Shown here: in pieces, positions 33,536 to 41,080 of the stretch
Numbering within the stretch: the stretch's first letter is position 1
How the letters are laid out: each line of letters starts with the position of its first letter
Assembly (NCBI GenBank): GCA_016930695.1
Contig: JAFGGD010000008.1
Coordinates: 84,840-148,839 of the forward strand
DNA: 64,000 nucleotides
Direction: 5' to 3'
Source: Candidatus Eisenbacteria bacterium
GTDB taxonomy: Bacteria > Orphanbacterota > Orphanbacteria > Orphanbacterales > Orphanbacteraceae
Translations under genes and position numbers: made by a program
Notes under the pieces: generated by a model
Seen by the model: the letters and a program-made list of their open reading frames with translations, nothing else
Told to the model about the DNA's origin: nothing
Databases searched by the model: none

Positions 33536-34711
33536 ATGCGCGACGTCTACATCGCCGGAATCGGCATCACCACCTTTACACGGCTCGAGTATCCTCTCTC
33601 GGAGATCGCCTGCTATCCCTCCATGATGGCGATGAAGGACGCGGGCCTGAAAAAAGTGGATCACCTCTACGTGGCCAACATGGGCTCCGGGCGGGTGAAC
33701 CACCAGAGCGGGCTCGCGAGCGCCGTCATCGACTCGCTCAGCCTCACGCCGGCCGGCGCGGAGGCGATCGAGAACGGCCCCGCCTCGGGCGCGTCGGCGG
33801 TGCGCGCCGGTTTCCTCGCGATCGCCTCGGGCATGCACGACGCGGTTCTCGTGACCGGCGCGGAGCGGATGCGTGAGGTGAACAACCTGGAGGCGACCGA
33901 CTTCGTGGCCACCCTGACCCACCCGCTGGCGGAGTACATTTACGGCGTGACCCTTCCGTCGCTGGCGGCGATGTTCACGCGCCTCTACATGGAGAAGTAC
34001 GGCGTCACGGCGCGGCACCTCGCCATGGTGGCGGTGAAGAACCAGAACAACGCGCTCCGGAACGAGTTCGCCCACCTGCACCAGAAGATCTCCGTCGAGG
34101 GGATTCTCGACTCGCCGGAAGCGATGACCAACAACCCCTACGTGTCGGAGCCGCTCCGCTTCTTCGACTGTTGCCCCGTCTCGGACGGCGGCGCGAGCGT
34201 GCTCTTGGTTTCCAAGGAGACGGCGAAGAAGCTCGGCCGGCCGATGATCCGGATCGCCGGCGTCGGCCAGGCGACGGACAGCCACGCCGTGCACGAACGC
34301 CCCGAGCCGACGGACCTGCCGGCGGTGCGGCTCGCCGCGAAGTCCGCCTTCGACATGGCCGGCCTCGCGCCGTCGGACGTACGGGTGGCGGAGCTGCACG
34401 ACGCGTTCACCATCCTGGAGATCGCCGAGAGCGAGGAGGCGGGTTTCTTCCCGAAGGGGAAGGGGCACATCGCCCTCGAGAAGGGGGAGACGGCGCTGGG
34501 CGGCCGGCTGCCGATCAATCCCTCCGGCGGCCTGAAGGGGAAGGGACACCCGGTGGGCGCCACCGGCGTGGCCCAGGTCCACGAGATCGTCACGCAGCTC
34601 CGCGGCGACGCCGGAGAGCGTCAGGTCGAGGGGGCCCGCGTCGGATTCACCTGTAACTTCGGCGGCTTCGGCAACAACGTGGTCTGCCTCGTGCTGACGA
34701 GGGAGGATTAG
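33536..34711 (+). CDS. Thiolase-fold protein without the nucleophilic cysteine (SCP-x / Ltp2-like)
   Basis: A 391-residue thiolase-superfamily protein. The fold is clear: VYIAGIGITTF start, ELHDAFTILEIAESE (where the NEAFA loop lies), NPSGGLKGKGHPVGATG with His338, and FTCNFGGFGNN near the end. The nucleophile segment, normally CASG, reads NGPASG, with Pro82 in place of cysteine (CCC at 33779-33781). A Claisen condensation through an acyl-cysteine is therefore not possible. Steroid aldolases of the Ltp2 type are thiolase-fold lyases that lack this cysteine and act with a DUF35 partner; the next gene encodes a DUF35 protein. A retro-aldol or C-C lyase role is inferred. Confidence 0.85.
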   Translation: MRDVYIAGIGITTFTRLEYPLSEIACYPSMMAMKDAGLKKVDHLYVANMGSGRVNHQSGLASAVIDSLSLTPAGAEAIENGPASGASAVRAGFLAIASGMHDAVLVTGAERMREVNNLEATDFVATLTHPLAEYIYGVTLPSLAAMFTRLYMEKYGVTARHLAMVAVKNQNNALRNEFAHLHQKISVEGILDSPEAMTNNPYVSEPLRFFDCCPVSDGGASVLLVSKETAKKLGRPMIRIAGVGQATDSHAVHERPEPTDLPAVRLAAKSAFDMAGLAPSDVRVAELHDAFTILEIAESEEAGFFPKGKGHIALEKGETALGGRLPINPSGGLKGKGHPVGATGVAQVHEIVTQLRGDAGERQVEGARVGFTCNFGGFGNNVVCLVLTRED

Positions 34712-34713
34712 GG

Positions 34714-35061
34714 ATGGGCCGGGAACTATACGCGTACAAGTGCCGGAAGTGCGGCGAGATGCATTACCCCTTCCGCATGGTTTGCAAGGGGTGCGGCGAC
34801 AACGACTTCTTCGAGTTCGACACCGTGGCGCTTCCGAAGAAGGGAAAGATTCTGACCTATACCTTCGTCCATACTCTCCCCGCCGATTTCGAGGTGGCCA
34901 AGCTGGGCTTGGCGATCGTGGAGTTGGAGAACGGGATCCGGGTAACCGGGCAGATCGAAATCACGGATCCCCGGATCGGCATGGCGGTGGTGGGAAGGGT
35001 GGAGGAGGTCCGGCGCGAGGCGTACGACTCGCGCTTCGGCCTGGTGTTCCGGAAGGCGTGA
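34714..35061 (+). CDS. DUF35 zinc-ribbon / OB-fold protein, partner of the thiolase-fold protein
   Basis: A 115-residue two-part protein: a rubredoxin-like zinc ribbon with CRKCGEMHYPFRMVCKGCG (two CxxC pairs, residues about 10-27) and an OB-fold (about 40-110). DUF35 proteins bridge thiolase-family enzymes to acyl-CoA partners in archaea and in actinobacterial steroid breakdown. It lies 2 bases after the thiolase-fold gene and its stop overlaps the next GTG start. Confidence 0.88.
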   Translation: MGRELYAYKCRKCGEMHYPFRMVCKGCGDNDFFEFDTVALPKKGKILTYTFVHTLPADFEVAKLGLAIVELENGIRVTGQIEITDPRIGMAVVGRVEEVRREAYDSRFGLVFRKA

Positions 35062-35912
35062 TCGTTCTGGTCGCCGTGGGGGACCGTGTGCGGCCGGGGC
35101 GCTACGGCCTCCGGGCGCGCTTCCGCCGGGCGGCCGATTTTCACGGGCCCGGCGGCTGGCTGGCGGTGGCCGAAGAGTCCCTCGGCCGGGGTCCCATTCG
35201 TGTGACCTTGCGGGGCGGCCTACCCGCACGCCTCCTTTCCGTGACGGTGGAGCGGAGCGCGGTTCGTCTGGACGAGGCCGTTCTCCGGTTCGATGAAGAC
35301 GCGGTCTATCGATCCACTCTCGACGCCGTGGGATGGGACGCGAAGCGGCTGAGGGAGAACGCGTGGGTTCTGGAGAAAACGCTTCTCCGTCTCGCCCACC
35401 CGAAGAGCCTCGCCTTTCTGATCGATCGGCGGCGGGAGGAGGCGCTGCGCGCCGGGTTCGAGAGGACCTACGCGGAGAGAATGCGGGGCGGTTGGGAGAA
35501 AATCCGGACCGGACGGACCGGGGAAGGGACGGCGCGAATCCGCGGCTCCGGTTTCGGGCTGACGCCGAGCGGCGACGATTTTCTCACCGGACTTCTCGCG
35601 ACGCTTCGCCTGCGGGAGGCGCTCGGCGATCCTGCGGCGGGGGAGCGCCGGGCGGAGATCCGCGCCGCTCTCGATCCTCCCGGCGAAACGCTCTCCGAAG
35701 CCTACCTCGCCCTCGCCGGGGAGGGGGCTTTCCCGGAGCGATTGAAGAATCTCGCCGAGGCGCTCCTCTCGGGCGGGAGCGAAGAGACGGCGATGCGGAG
35801 CGAAGAATTGATCGACTCGGGCGCCACCTCCGGCGCCGACACGGCCACCGGTGTTTTTCTCGGCCTGCGGCTCGGATTCGAACGCGTCGGGAGAGAGGAC
35901 GGAGAAGCATGA
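35058..35912 (+). CDS. DUF2877 protein, YlbF/AllH-like
   Basis: A 284-residue protein with the DUF2877 signature GSGFGLTPSGDDFLTGLLA (about residues 163-182). E. coli YlbF (AllH), with FdrA (AllF) and YlbE (AllG), has been reported to make up oxamate carbamoyltransferase in allantoin breakdown. The same three families are contiguous here. The start is GTG at 35058, overlapping the DUF35 stop as GTGA, and the end overlaps fdrA as ATGA. Confidence 0.8.
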   Translation: MIVLVAVGDRVRPGRYGLRARFRRAADFHGPGGWLAVAEESLGRGPIRVTLRGGLPARLLSVTVERSAVRLDEAVLRFDEDAVYRSTLDAVGWDAKRLRENAWVLEKTLLRLAHPKSLAFLIDRRREEALRAGFERTYAERMRGGWEKIRTGRTGEGTARIRGSGFGLTPSGDDFLTGLLATLRLREALGDPAAGERRAEIRAALDPPGETLSEAYLALAGEGAFPERLKNLAEALLSGGSEETAMRSEELIDSGATSGADTATGVFLGLRLGFERVGREDGEA

Positions 35913-37450
35913 TCGTGACCGGCCGCGTACGGAAGGGCGCCTACCACGATTCGGTGGCCCTGATGACGGTGGGAAAAGCGGTCGCCGCGCGCGAGGGGGT
36001 GACGGACGCGGCGCTCGTCATGGGGACCGAGGAGAACAAGACGATCCTGCGCGCCTCCGGTCTCTGGATCGAGGCGTTCGAATCCGCCGCGGCGACGGAC
36101 CTGTTGATCGGCGTGGGGGCGGAGGACGGAGAGCGCGCGGAGGCGGCGCTCGACGCGGCGGAGGAGGCGTTGCGGGGGGCGGGGGCGCGATCGGGCCGCG
36201 AGGATGAGGAGGTCCGTCCGTCGAGCCTCGAGGGAGCGCTTCGCGTTCTTCCCGGCGCGGACCTGGCGCTCGTCTCCGTGGCGGGGAGGTGGGCCGGCGC
36301 GGAGGCGCGAAAGGCGCTCGAGGCGGGCCTTCACGTGATGCTCTTCTCCGACAACGTGCCGCTCGAAACGGAGGTGGAGCTGAAACGCTTCGCCCGTGAG
36401 CGGGGTCTTCTGGTGATGGGACCGGACTGCGGCACGGCGATCTGGAACGGCGTGCCGCTCGCCTTCGCGAACGTGGTGCGGCGCGGATCGGTGGGGATCG
36501 TGGCCGCCTCGGGGACGGGCCTCCAGGAGGTGAGCTGTCTTCTGGATGCCGAGGGGGCGGGCGTTTCGCAGGCGATCGGGACCGGCGGACGGGACGTGAG
36601 CCGCGAGGTGGGGGGGATCACCTTCCTGCAAGGGATCGAGGCGCTCGCCGCGGACGAAGCGACCCGCGTGATTCTGCTGATCGCCAAGCCGCCCCATCCG
36701 GAGGTGCTCGCTCGGATCCGGGATGCGGCGCGCGCCGCGGGAAAGCCGGTGGTGGAGTTCTTCCTCGGCTCGGCTGTGGAGGGCGGCCCTTCGTCGCTCG
36801 AGGAAGCGGCCCTCCTGGCCGCCCTCCTCGCACGGGGGGGCGACACGGCGGAGGTGAAGCGCCGCATCGCCGCGCGGGGGGAGGAGATCGCGCGGATCGC
36901 CGCCGACGAGGCCGCGCTGCGAAAACCCCCTCGACGCTGGCTCCGGGGGCTTTTCAGCGGCGGGACCTTCTGCTCCGAGGCCCAGATCCTTCTCGCGCCG
37001 ATCCTCGCGCCGATCCGCTCCAACCATCCGGTGGGGGGCGCGGAGAAACTCGCCGATTCATTGAAGAGTGAAGGGCACACTCTGGTCGATCTCGGGGAGG
37101 ACGAGTTCACCCGGGGCCGGCCCCACCCGATGATCGATTACACGCTCCGAAACGAGAGGATCGAGGCGGAGGCGGCGGACCCGGAGACGGCGGTGATCCT
37201 CCTCGACGTGGTGCTCGGTTACGGCGCCCACCCGGATCCGGTCGCCGCGTGGGACGGCGCGATCGACGCCGCGGCGAGCCGCGTTTCTGTGGTCGCTTCC
37301 GTCACGGGCACCGAAGGAGACCCGCAGGGGAAGGGGCGGGTTATCGAGGCGCTCACCGCCGCCGGCGCCCGGGTGATGCCGAGCAACGCGGCCGCCGCGT
37401 TGTTGGCGGGGCGAATCGCCGCGGCGGCGGAGAGGGAGGCGGAGCGATGA
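35909..37450 (+). CDS. fdrA: FdrA-like acyl-CoA synthetase-fold protein, AllF-like
   Basis: A 513-residue protein related to succinyl-CoA synthetase alpha and FdrA. The CoA-binding-like Rossmann half contains MGPDCGTAIWNG (about residue 172) and VAASGTGLQEVSCLL (about 197); the second half has LFSGGTFCSEAQ (about 351) and DVVLGYGAHPDP (about 430). FdrA is a subunit of oxamate carbamoyltransferase together with the DUF2877 and DUF1116 proteins flanking it. No carbamate kinase, the usual next step, is found in this operon. Overlaps both neighbours by 4 bases. Confidence 0.85.
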   Translation: MIVTGRVRKGAYHDSVALMTVGKAVAAREGVTDAALVMGTEENKTILRASGLWIEAFESAAATDLLIGVGAEDGERAEAALDAAEEALRGAGARSGREDEEVRPSSLEGALRVLPGADLALVSVAGRWAGAEARKALEAGLHVMLFSDNVPLETEVELKRFARERGLLVMGPDCGTAIWNGVPLAFANVVRRGSVGIVAASGTGLQEVSCLLDAEGAGVSQAIGTGGRDVSREVGGITFLQGIEALAADEATRVILLIAKPPHPEVLARIRDAARAAGKPVVEFFLGSAVEGGPSSLEEAALLAALLARGGDTAEVKRRIAARGEEIARIAADEAALRKPPRRWLRGLFSGGTFCSEAQILLAPILAPIRSNHPVGGAEKLADSLKSEGHTLVDLGEDEFTRGRPHPMIDYTLRNERIEAEAADPETAVILLDVVLGYGAHPDPVAAWDGAIDAAASRVSVVASVTGTEGDPQGKGRVIEALTAAGARVMPSNAAAALLAGRIAAAAEREAER

Positions 37451-38859
37451 GGACGCGATCTCCGTTCGGAAAGAACCTGAAGGTGATCAACATCGGCCTC
37501 GCCTCCTTCAAGGAGAGCCTGGACGCCGCGGGCGCCGAGGCGGTGCAGGTCGACTGGCGGCCGCCGCTGGAGACGGACGAGGGCGCGGCGCAAACGATCC
37601 GCGCCCACGCCGATCGGATCGAGACGGCGAACGCCCAAGCGATGGAAACGGTCCTCGCCGGCGCGCCCAAGCTGGTCGGTCTGGAGCGCGCCGCCGACGT
37701 CATTCCCGGCATGGAGCCGAATCTCTTTCTTCACGCGGGACCGCCGGTCGCCTGGGATCGGATGTGCGGTCCCATGCGGGGCGCCGTGATGGGCGGCCTC
37801 CTCTACGAGGGGCTCGCCGCGACGCCGGAGGAGGCGGAGCGTCTCGCCGCGTCCGGCGCGATCCGCTTCGCCCCTTGCCACGAACACGACGCCGTCGGTC
37901 CCATGGCCGGACTGATCACTTCCTCCATGCCGGTGTTCGTCGTCCGGAACGAAACCTTCGGCAACGCCGCCTACTGCACGTTGAACGAGGGGCTCGGCAA
38001 GGTGCTCCGCTACGGCGCCTACGGTCCGGAGGTGATCGAGAAACTCCGCTGGATGGAGCGGATCCTCTATCCCGCCCTCCGCCGCGCCGTCGAGGCGACG
38101 GGTCCCTTGGATCTCAAAGGAATCATCGCCCAGGCGCTCCACATGGGGGACGAGGTGCACAACAGAAACCGGGCCGCCACCTCCCTTCTCTACCGGGCGC
38201 TCGCGCCGGCGTTGGTCCGTACCGGGCGCGACGCGGCCGAAGCCGCCTCGGTGCTCGAGTTCATCGACGGGAACGACCACTTCTTCCTCAACCTGTCCAT
38301 GCCCGCCTGCAAGGCCGTTCTCGACGCGGCGCGCGACACGGAGGGGAGTTCGGTGGTGGTCGCCCTGTCGCGCAACGGAACGGATTTCGGCGTGCGGCTC
38401 GCCGGGACCGGCGATCAATGGTTCACCGGGCCGGCGGAGGTTCCGGACGCCCTCTTCTTTCCCGGTTTCCGCCGGGAGGACGCCAACCCGGACATCGGCG
38501 ACAGCGCCATCACCGAGACGGCGGGCCTGGGCGGCTTCGCCATCGCCGCTTCGCCGGCCATCGTCCGTTTCGTGGGAGGCGTCGCCGCGGACGCGATCCG
38601 CTACACCCGGCAAATGTACGAGATCACCGTTGCGGAGAACGGCGCCTACCAGATTCCCGTTCTCGACTTTCGGGGCACGCCGACCGGGATCGACGTGGTC
38701 CGGGTCGTCGAGAAGAACGTGCTCCCCTTCATCGACACCGGCGTGGCCCACCGGGAGCCGGGGATCGGCCAGGTGGGCGCCGGCGTGCTCCGCGCCCCCT
38801 CGGAGCCCTTCCGGCGGGCCTACGAGGGGCTCGCGAAAAAACTGGAGGAATCAACCTAA
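37447..38859 (+). CDS. DUF1116 protein, YlbE/AllG-like
   Basis: A 470-residue protein of the DUF1116 family, third part of the oxamate carbamoyltransferase trio. Visible features include CGPMRGAVMGGLLYEGLA, HEHDAVGPMAGLI, NRNRAATSLLYRAL and SRNGTDFGVRLAG, which are the conserved blocks of the family. It is cytoplasmic, with no signal peptide. Coupled to fdrA by ATGA; 24 bases separate it from the cyclase gene. Confidence 0.85.
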   Translation: MRTRSPFGKNLKVINIGLASFKESLDAAGAEAVQVDWRPPLETDEGAAQTIRAHADRIETANAQAMETVLAGAPKLVGLERAADVIPGMEPNLFLHAGPPVAWDRMCGPMRGAVMGGLLYEGLAATPEEAERLAASGAIRFAPCHEHDAVGPMAGLITSSMPVFVVRNETFGNAAYCTLNEGLGKVLRYGAYGPEVIEKLRWMERILYPALRRAVEATGPLDLKGIIAQALHMGDEVHNRNRAATSLLYRALAPALVRTGRDAAEAASVLEFIDGNDHFFLNLSMPACKAVLDAARDTEGSSVVVALSRNGTDFGVRLAGTGDQWFTGPAEVPDALFFPGFRREDANPDIGDSAITETAGLGGFAIAASPAIVRFVGGVAADAIRYTRQMYEITVAENGAYQIPVLDFRGTPTGIDVVRVVEKNVLPFIDTGVAHREPGIGQVGAGVLRAPSEPFRRAYEGLAKKLEEST

Positions 38860-38883
38860 TTTCCCGCCCCCGGGAGGAACGAC

Positions 38884-39702
38884 ATGCGAACGGAAGAGTT
38901 TCTGGGATTCATGAACCGGGTCCGCGTCTACGATCTCACCCAACGGCTCAGCATCCACACGCCCCCCTGGCCCAGTTATATGCCGCTCGGGCTGCAATAT
39001 TTCAAACGCCTCGCCGGCGCCCACATCGGACAGGGAGCGAACGGGCAGATCGTCACCACCAGCAACCACGTGGGCACCCACATGGACGGCGAGATCCACT
39101 TCCACGCCAGCGGTCGTGCGATCGGCCAGGTGCCGCTCGAGGAGTGGATCGGCCCGGGCGTGGTGGCGGACATCTCCGATTCCGTCGAGGACTACGGCCT
39201 GTACACGCCGGAGATGATCACTTCCCGGGTGGAGGTGAAGAAGGGGGACATCCTGATCATCGACACCGGTTACCACCGGTACTCCTGGGATCAGCCCGGC
39301 TCCGACGAGATTCGTTATTTCGTCAAGCATCCCGGTCCCGGCCCCGGCTTTCACGAATGGGCGCTGGAGATGGGGATCAAATGGATCGGCGTCGACTGCG
39401 GAAGCGCCGACCATCCGATGAACACCATCATCCGGAACTGGCACCCCGCCCTCTTCCGCGAGGCGGAGGAGAAACTGAAGAGGGACCACGGCAAGGGGTG
39501 GGACGAGATGTTCCCGCAGGACGAGTATTACCAGGTGATGCACCTCAAGCTCTTCCCCAAGAAACTCGTTCACGCCGAGAACCTGGGAGGCGAAATCGAA
39601 GAGGTGGGGAACCGCCGGATGTGGATCGGCTGCTTCCCGCTCCGTGGAATCGAGCTGGAATCCTCCATGTGCCGGATCGTGGCGTTCCTGCCGCCGGAGT
39701 AG
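38884..39702 (+). CDS. Cyclase-family metal hydrolase (kynurenine formamidase / isatin hydrolase-like)
   Basis: A 272-residue hydrolase with the family metal motif HVGTHMDGEIHFH (HxGTHxDxxxH, about residues 60-72). Relatives open amide or lactam rings using manganese or zinc: kynurenine formamidase, isatin hydrolase and related enzymes. Additional family features are DTGYHRYSW and WIGVDCGSADHPMN. A ring-opening or amide-cleaving step next to a molybdenum hydroxylase fits breakdown of an N-heterocycle. Ribosome site GGGAGGAACG. Confidence 0.85.
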   Translation: MRTEEFLGFMNRVRVYDLTQRLSIHTPPWPSYMPLGLQYFKRLAGAHIGQGANGQIVTTSNHVGTHMDGEIHFHASGRAIGQVPLEEWIGPGVVADISDSVEDYGLYTPEMITSRVEVKKGDILIIDTGYHRYSWDQPGSDEIRYFVKHPGPGPGFHEWALEMGIKWIGVDCGSADHPMNTIIRNWHPALFREAEEKLKRDHGKGWDEMFPQDEYYQVMHLKLFPKKLVHAENLGGEIEEVGNRRMWIGCFPLRGIELESSMCRIVAFLPPE

Positions 39703-39716
39703 GAGGGAGGGGGACG

Positions 39717-40613
39717 ATGACCCTGGCCCACGCGTTCGAGTATCGGAAACCGAAAACGCTCGCCGAGGCGGCGTCGATCCTGCGCGATGCCGGCGACGGG
39801 GCGCGGGTTCTGGCGGGGGGGACCGACCTGATCGGATGGATCCGGGACGGGTTCGCCCAGCCGAGCCTGCTGATCGACCTGAAGGGAATCGAGGGGCTCG
39901 ATCGGATCGGCGCCTTCGAGAAGGCGGGGCGAATCCGGATCGGCGCGCTCGCCGCCTTCACCGACCTGATCGAATCGCGGGAGGTCCGGGAAGAGCTGCC
40001 GCTCCTGTGGGAGGCGGCCCGTTCCGTCGCTTCGCGAGGGATTCGGAACCGGGCGACGCCGGTGGGGAACATCTGTTCCGCCGTTCCCTGTTGCGACATG
40101 GGACCGCCGCTCCTCGTGCTCGAGGCGGAGGTGGTCGTCGAGGGACCGGAGGGGGAGCGTGCCGTTCCGATCGGGGACTGGTTCGTCGGTCCGCGCCGGA
40201 CGTCGCTCCGCCGCGGCGAGATCGTGAAGGCGATCGACGTTCCCCTCCCCGGGAATCCCCACGGCGGTTGCTACGTGAAGCTCGGCCGCTATGACGGCGA
40301 GGACCTCGCCCAGGCGAGCGTGGCGTTGCTCGTCCTCCCCGGAGGCGAGACGCGGGTCGCCTTCGGCGCCGTCGCCCCCACGCCGGTTCGGGGAGAGCGG
40401 ATCGAGAAATTGCTCCGCGGCAAGGAGCCGGACGAGGCGCTTCTCGCGGAGGCGATCGCGATCCTCCCCCGTGAGATCGCCCCCATCGACGACGTGCGCG
40501 CCTGCAAGGAGTACCGGGGGCGGATGACGGAAGTGATGTTCGAGCGCGGGCTCGCCGCCGCCCGCGCCCGGCTTCGGGGCGAAGGTCCCCCTTACGGAAC
40601 GAGGTTGCTATGA
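39717..40613 (+). CDS. Molybdenum hydroxylase, FAD-binding medium subunit
   Basis: A 298-residue FAD subunit of the xanthine dehydrogenase family. FAD-binding motifs are AGGTDLIG (about residue 33) and the second loop RNRATPVGNICSA (about 109). It passes electrons from the iron-sulfur subunit to an acceptor. No extra cysteine-bound 4Fe-4S insertion of the 4-hydroxybenzoyl-CoA reductase type is obvious. Gene order medium-small-large is that of CO dehydrogenase-like hydroxylases. Its end overlaps the iron-sulfur subunit gene by 4 bases. Confidence 0.92.
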   Translation: MTLAHAFEYRKPKTLAEAASILRDAGDGARVLAGGTDLIGWIRDGFAQPSLLIDLKGIEGLDRIGAFEKAGRIRIGALAAFTDLIESREVREELPLLWEAARSVASRGIRNRATPVGNICSAVPCCDMGPPLLVLEAEVVVEGPEGERAVPIGDWFVGPRRTSLRRGEIVKAIDVPLPGNPHGGCYVKLGRYDGEDLAQASVALLVLPGGETRVAFGAVAPTPVRGERIEKLLRGKEPDEALLAEAIAILPREIAPIDDVRACKEYRGRMTEVMFERGLAAARARLRGEGPPYGTRLL

Positions 40614-41080
40614 AAAGGACCATCACCCTCGTCGTGAACGGCGAAGAGTGGCGCATCGACGTGGAGCCGAACGACACCCTTCTGGAGACGCTCCGCGACC
40701 GGATCGGCGTGAAGAGCCCCAAGGTGGGGTGCGAGAGGGGAGACTGCGGGAGTTGCACCGTCCTTCTGAACGGACGGACCGCGCGGAGCTGTCTCGTCCT
40801 CGCCGTCGAGGCGGACGGGATGGAGGTGACCACCGTGGAGGGGCTCGGCCGGGACGGCCTCACGCCGCTCCAGAACGCCTTCCTCGAGGAGAACTCCTTC
40901 CAGTGCGGCTTCTGCGCGCCGGGCGTGATCCTCGCCGCGACGGAACTGCTGCGGGAGAACCCGAATCCGACCGAGGACGAGGTGAAGGAGGCGATCTCCG
41001 GAAATCTCTGCCGTTGCACCGGATACGAACCGATCGTCCGGGCCGTGCTCCGCGCGGCGGGCGCGGAGGAGAAGCGGTGA
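40610..41080 (+). CDS. Molybdenum hydroxylase, 2Fe-2S small subunit
   Basis: A 156-residue subunit binding two 2Fe-2S clusters. The plant-ferredoxin-type cluster ligands are in CERGDCGSC and the later cysteine at ARSC; the second cluster uses CGFCAPG and LCRCTGY. It links the molybdenum and FAD subunits. Overlaps both neighbours by 4 bases. Confidence 0.95.
   Translation: MKRTITLVVNGEEWRIDVEPNDTLLETLRDRIGVKSPKVGCERGDCGSCTVLLNGRTARSCLVLAVEADGMEVTTVEGLGRDGLTPLQNAFLEENSFQCGFCAPGVILAATELLRENPNPTEDEVKEAISGNLCRCTGYEPIVRAVLRAAGAEEKR

Noticed and set aside
33536..34711. Ordinary acetyl-CoA acetyltransferase
   Set aside because: The acyl-accepting cysteine is replaced by Pro82, so the standard reaction is not supported.
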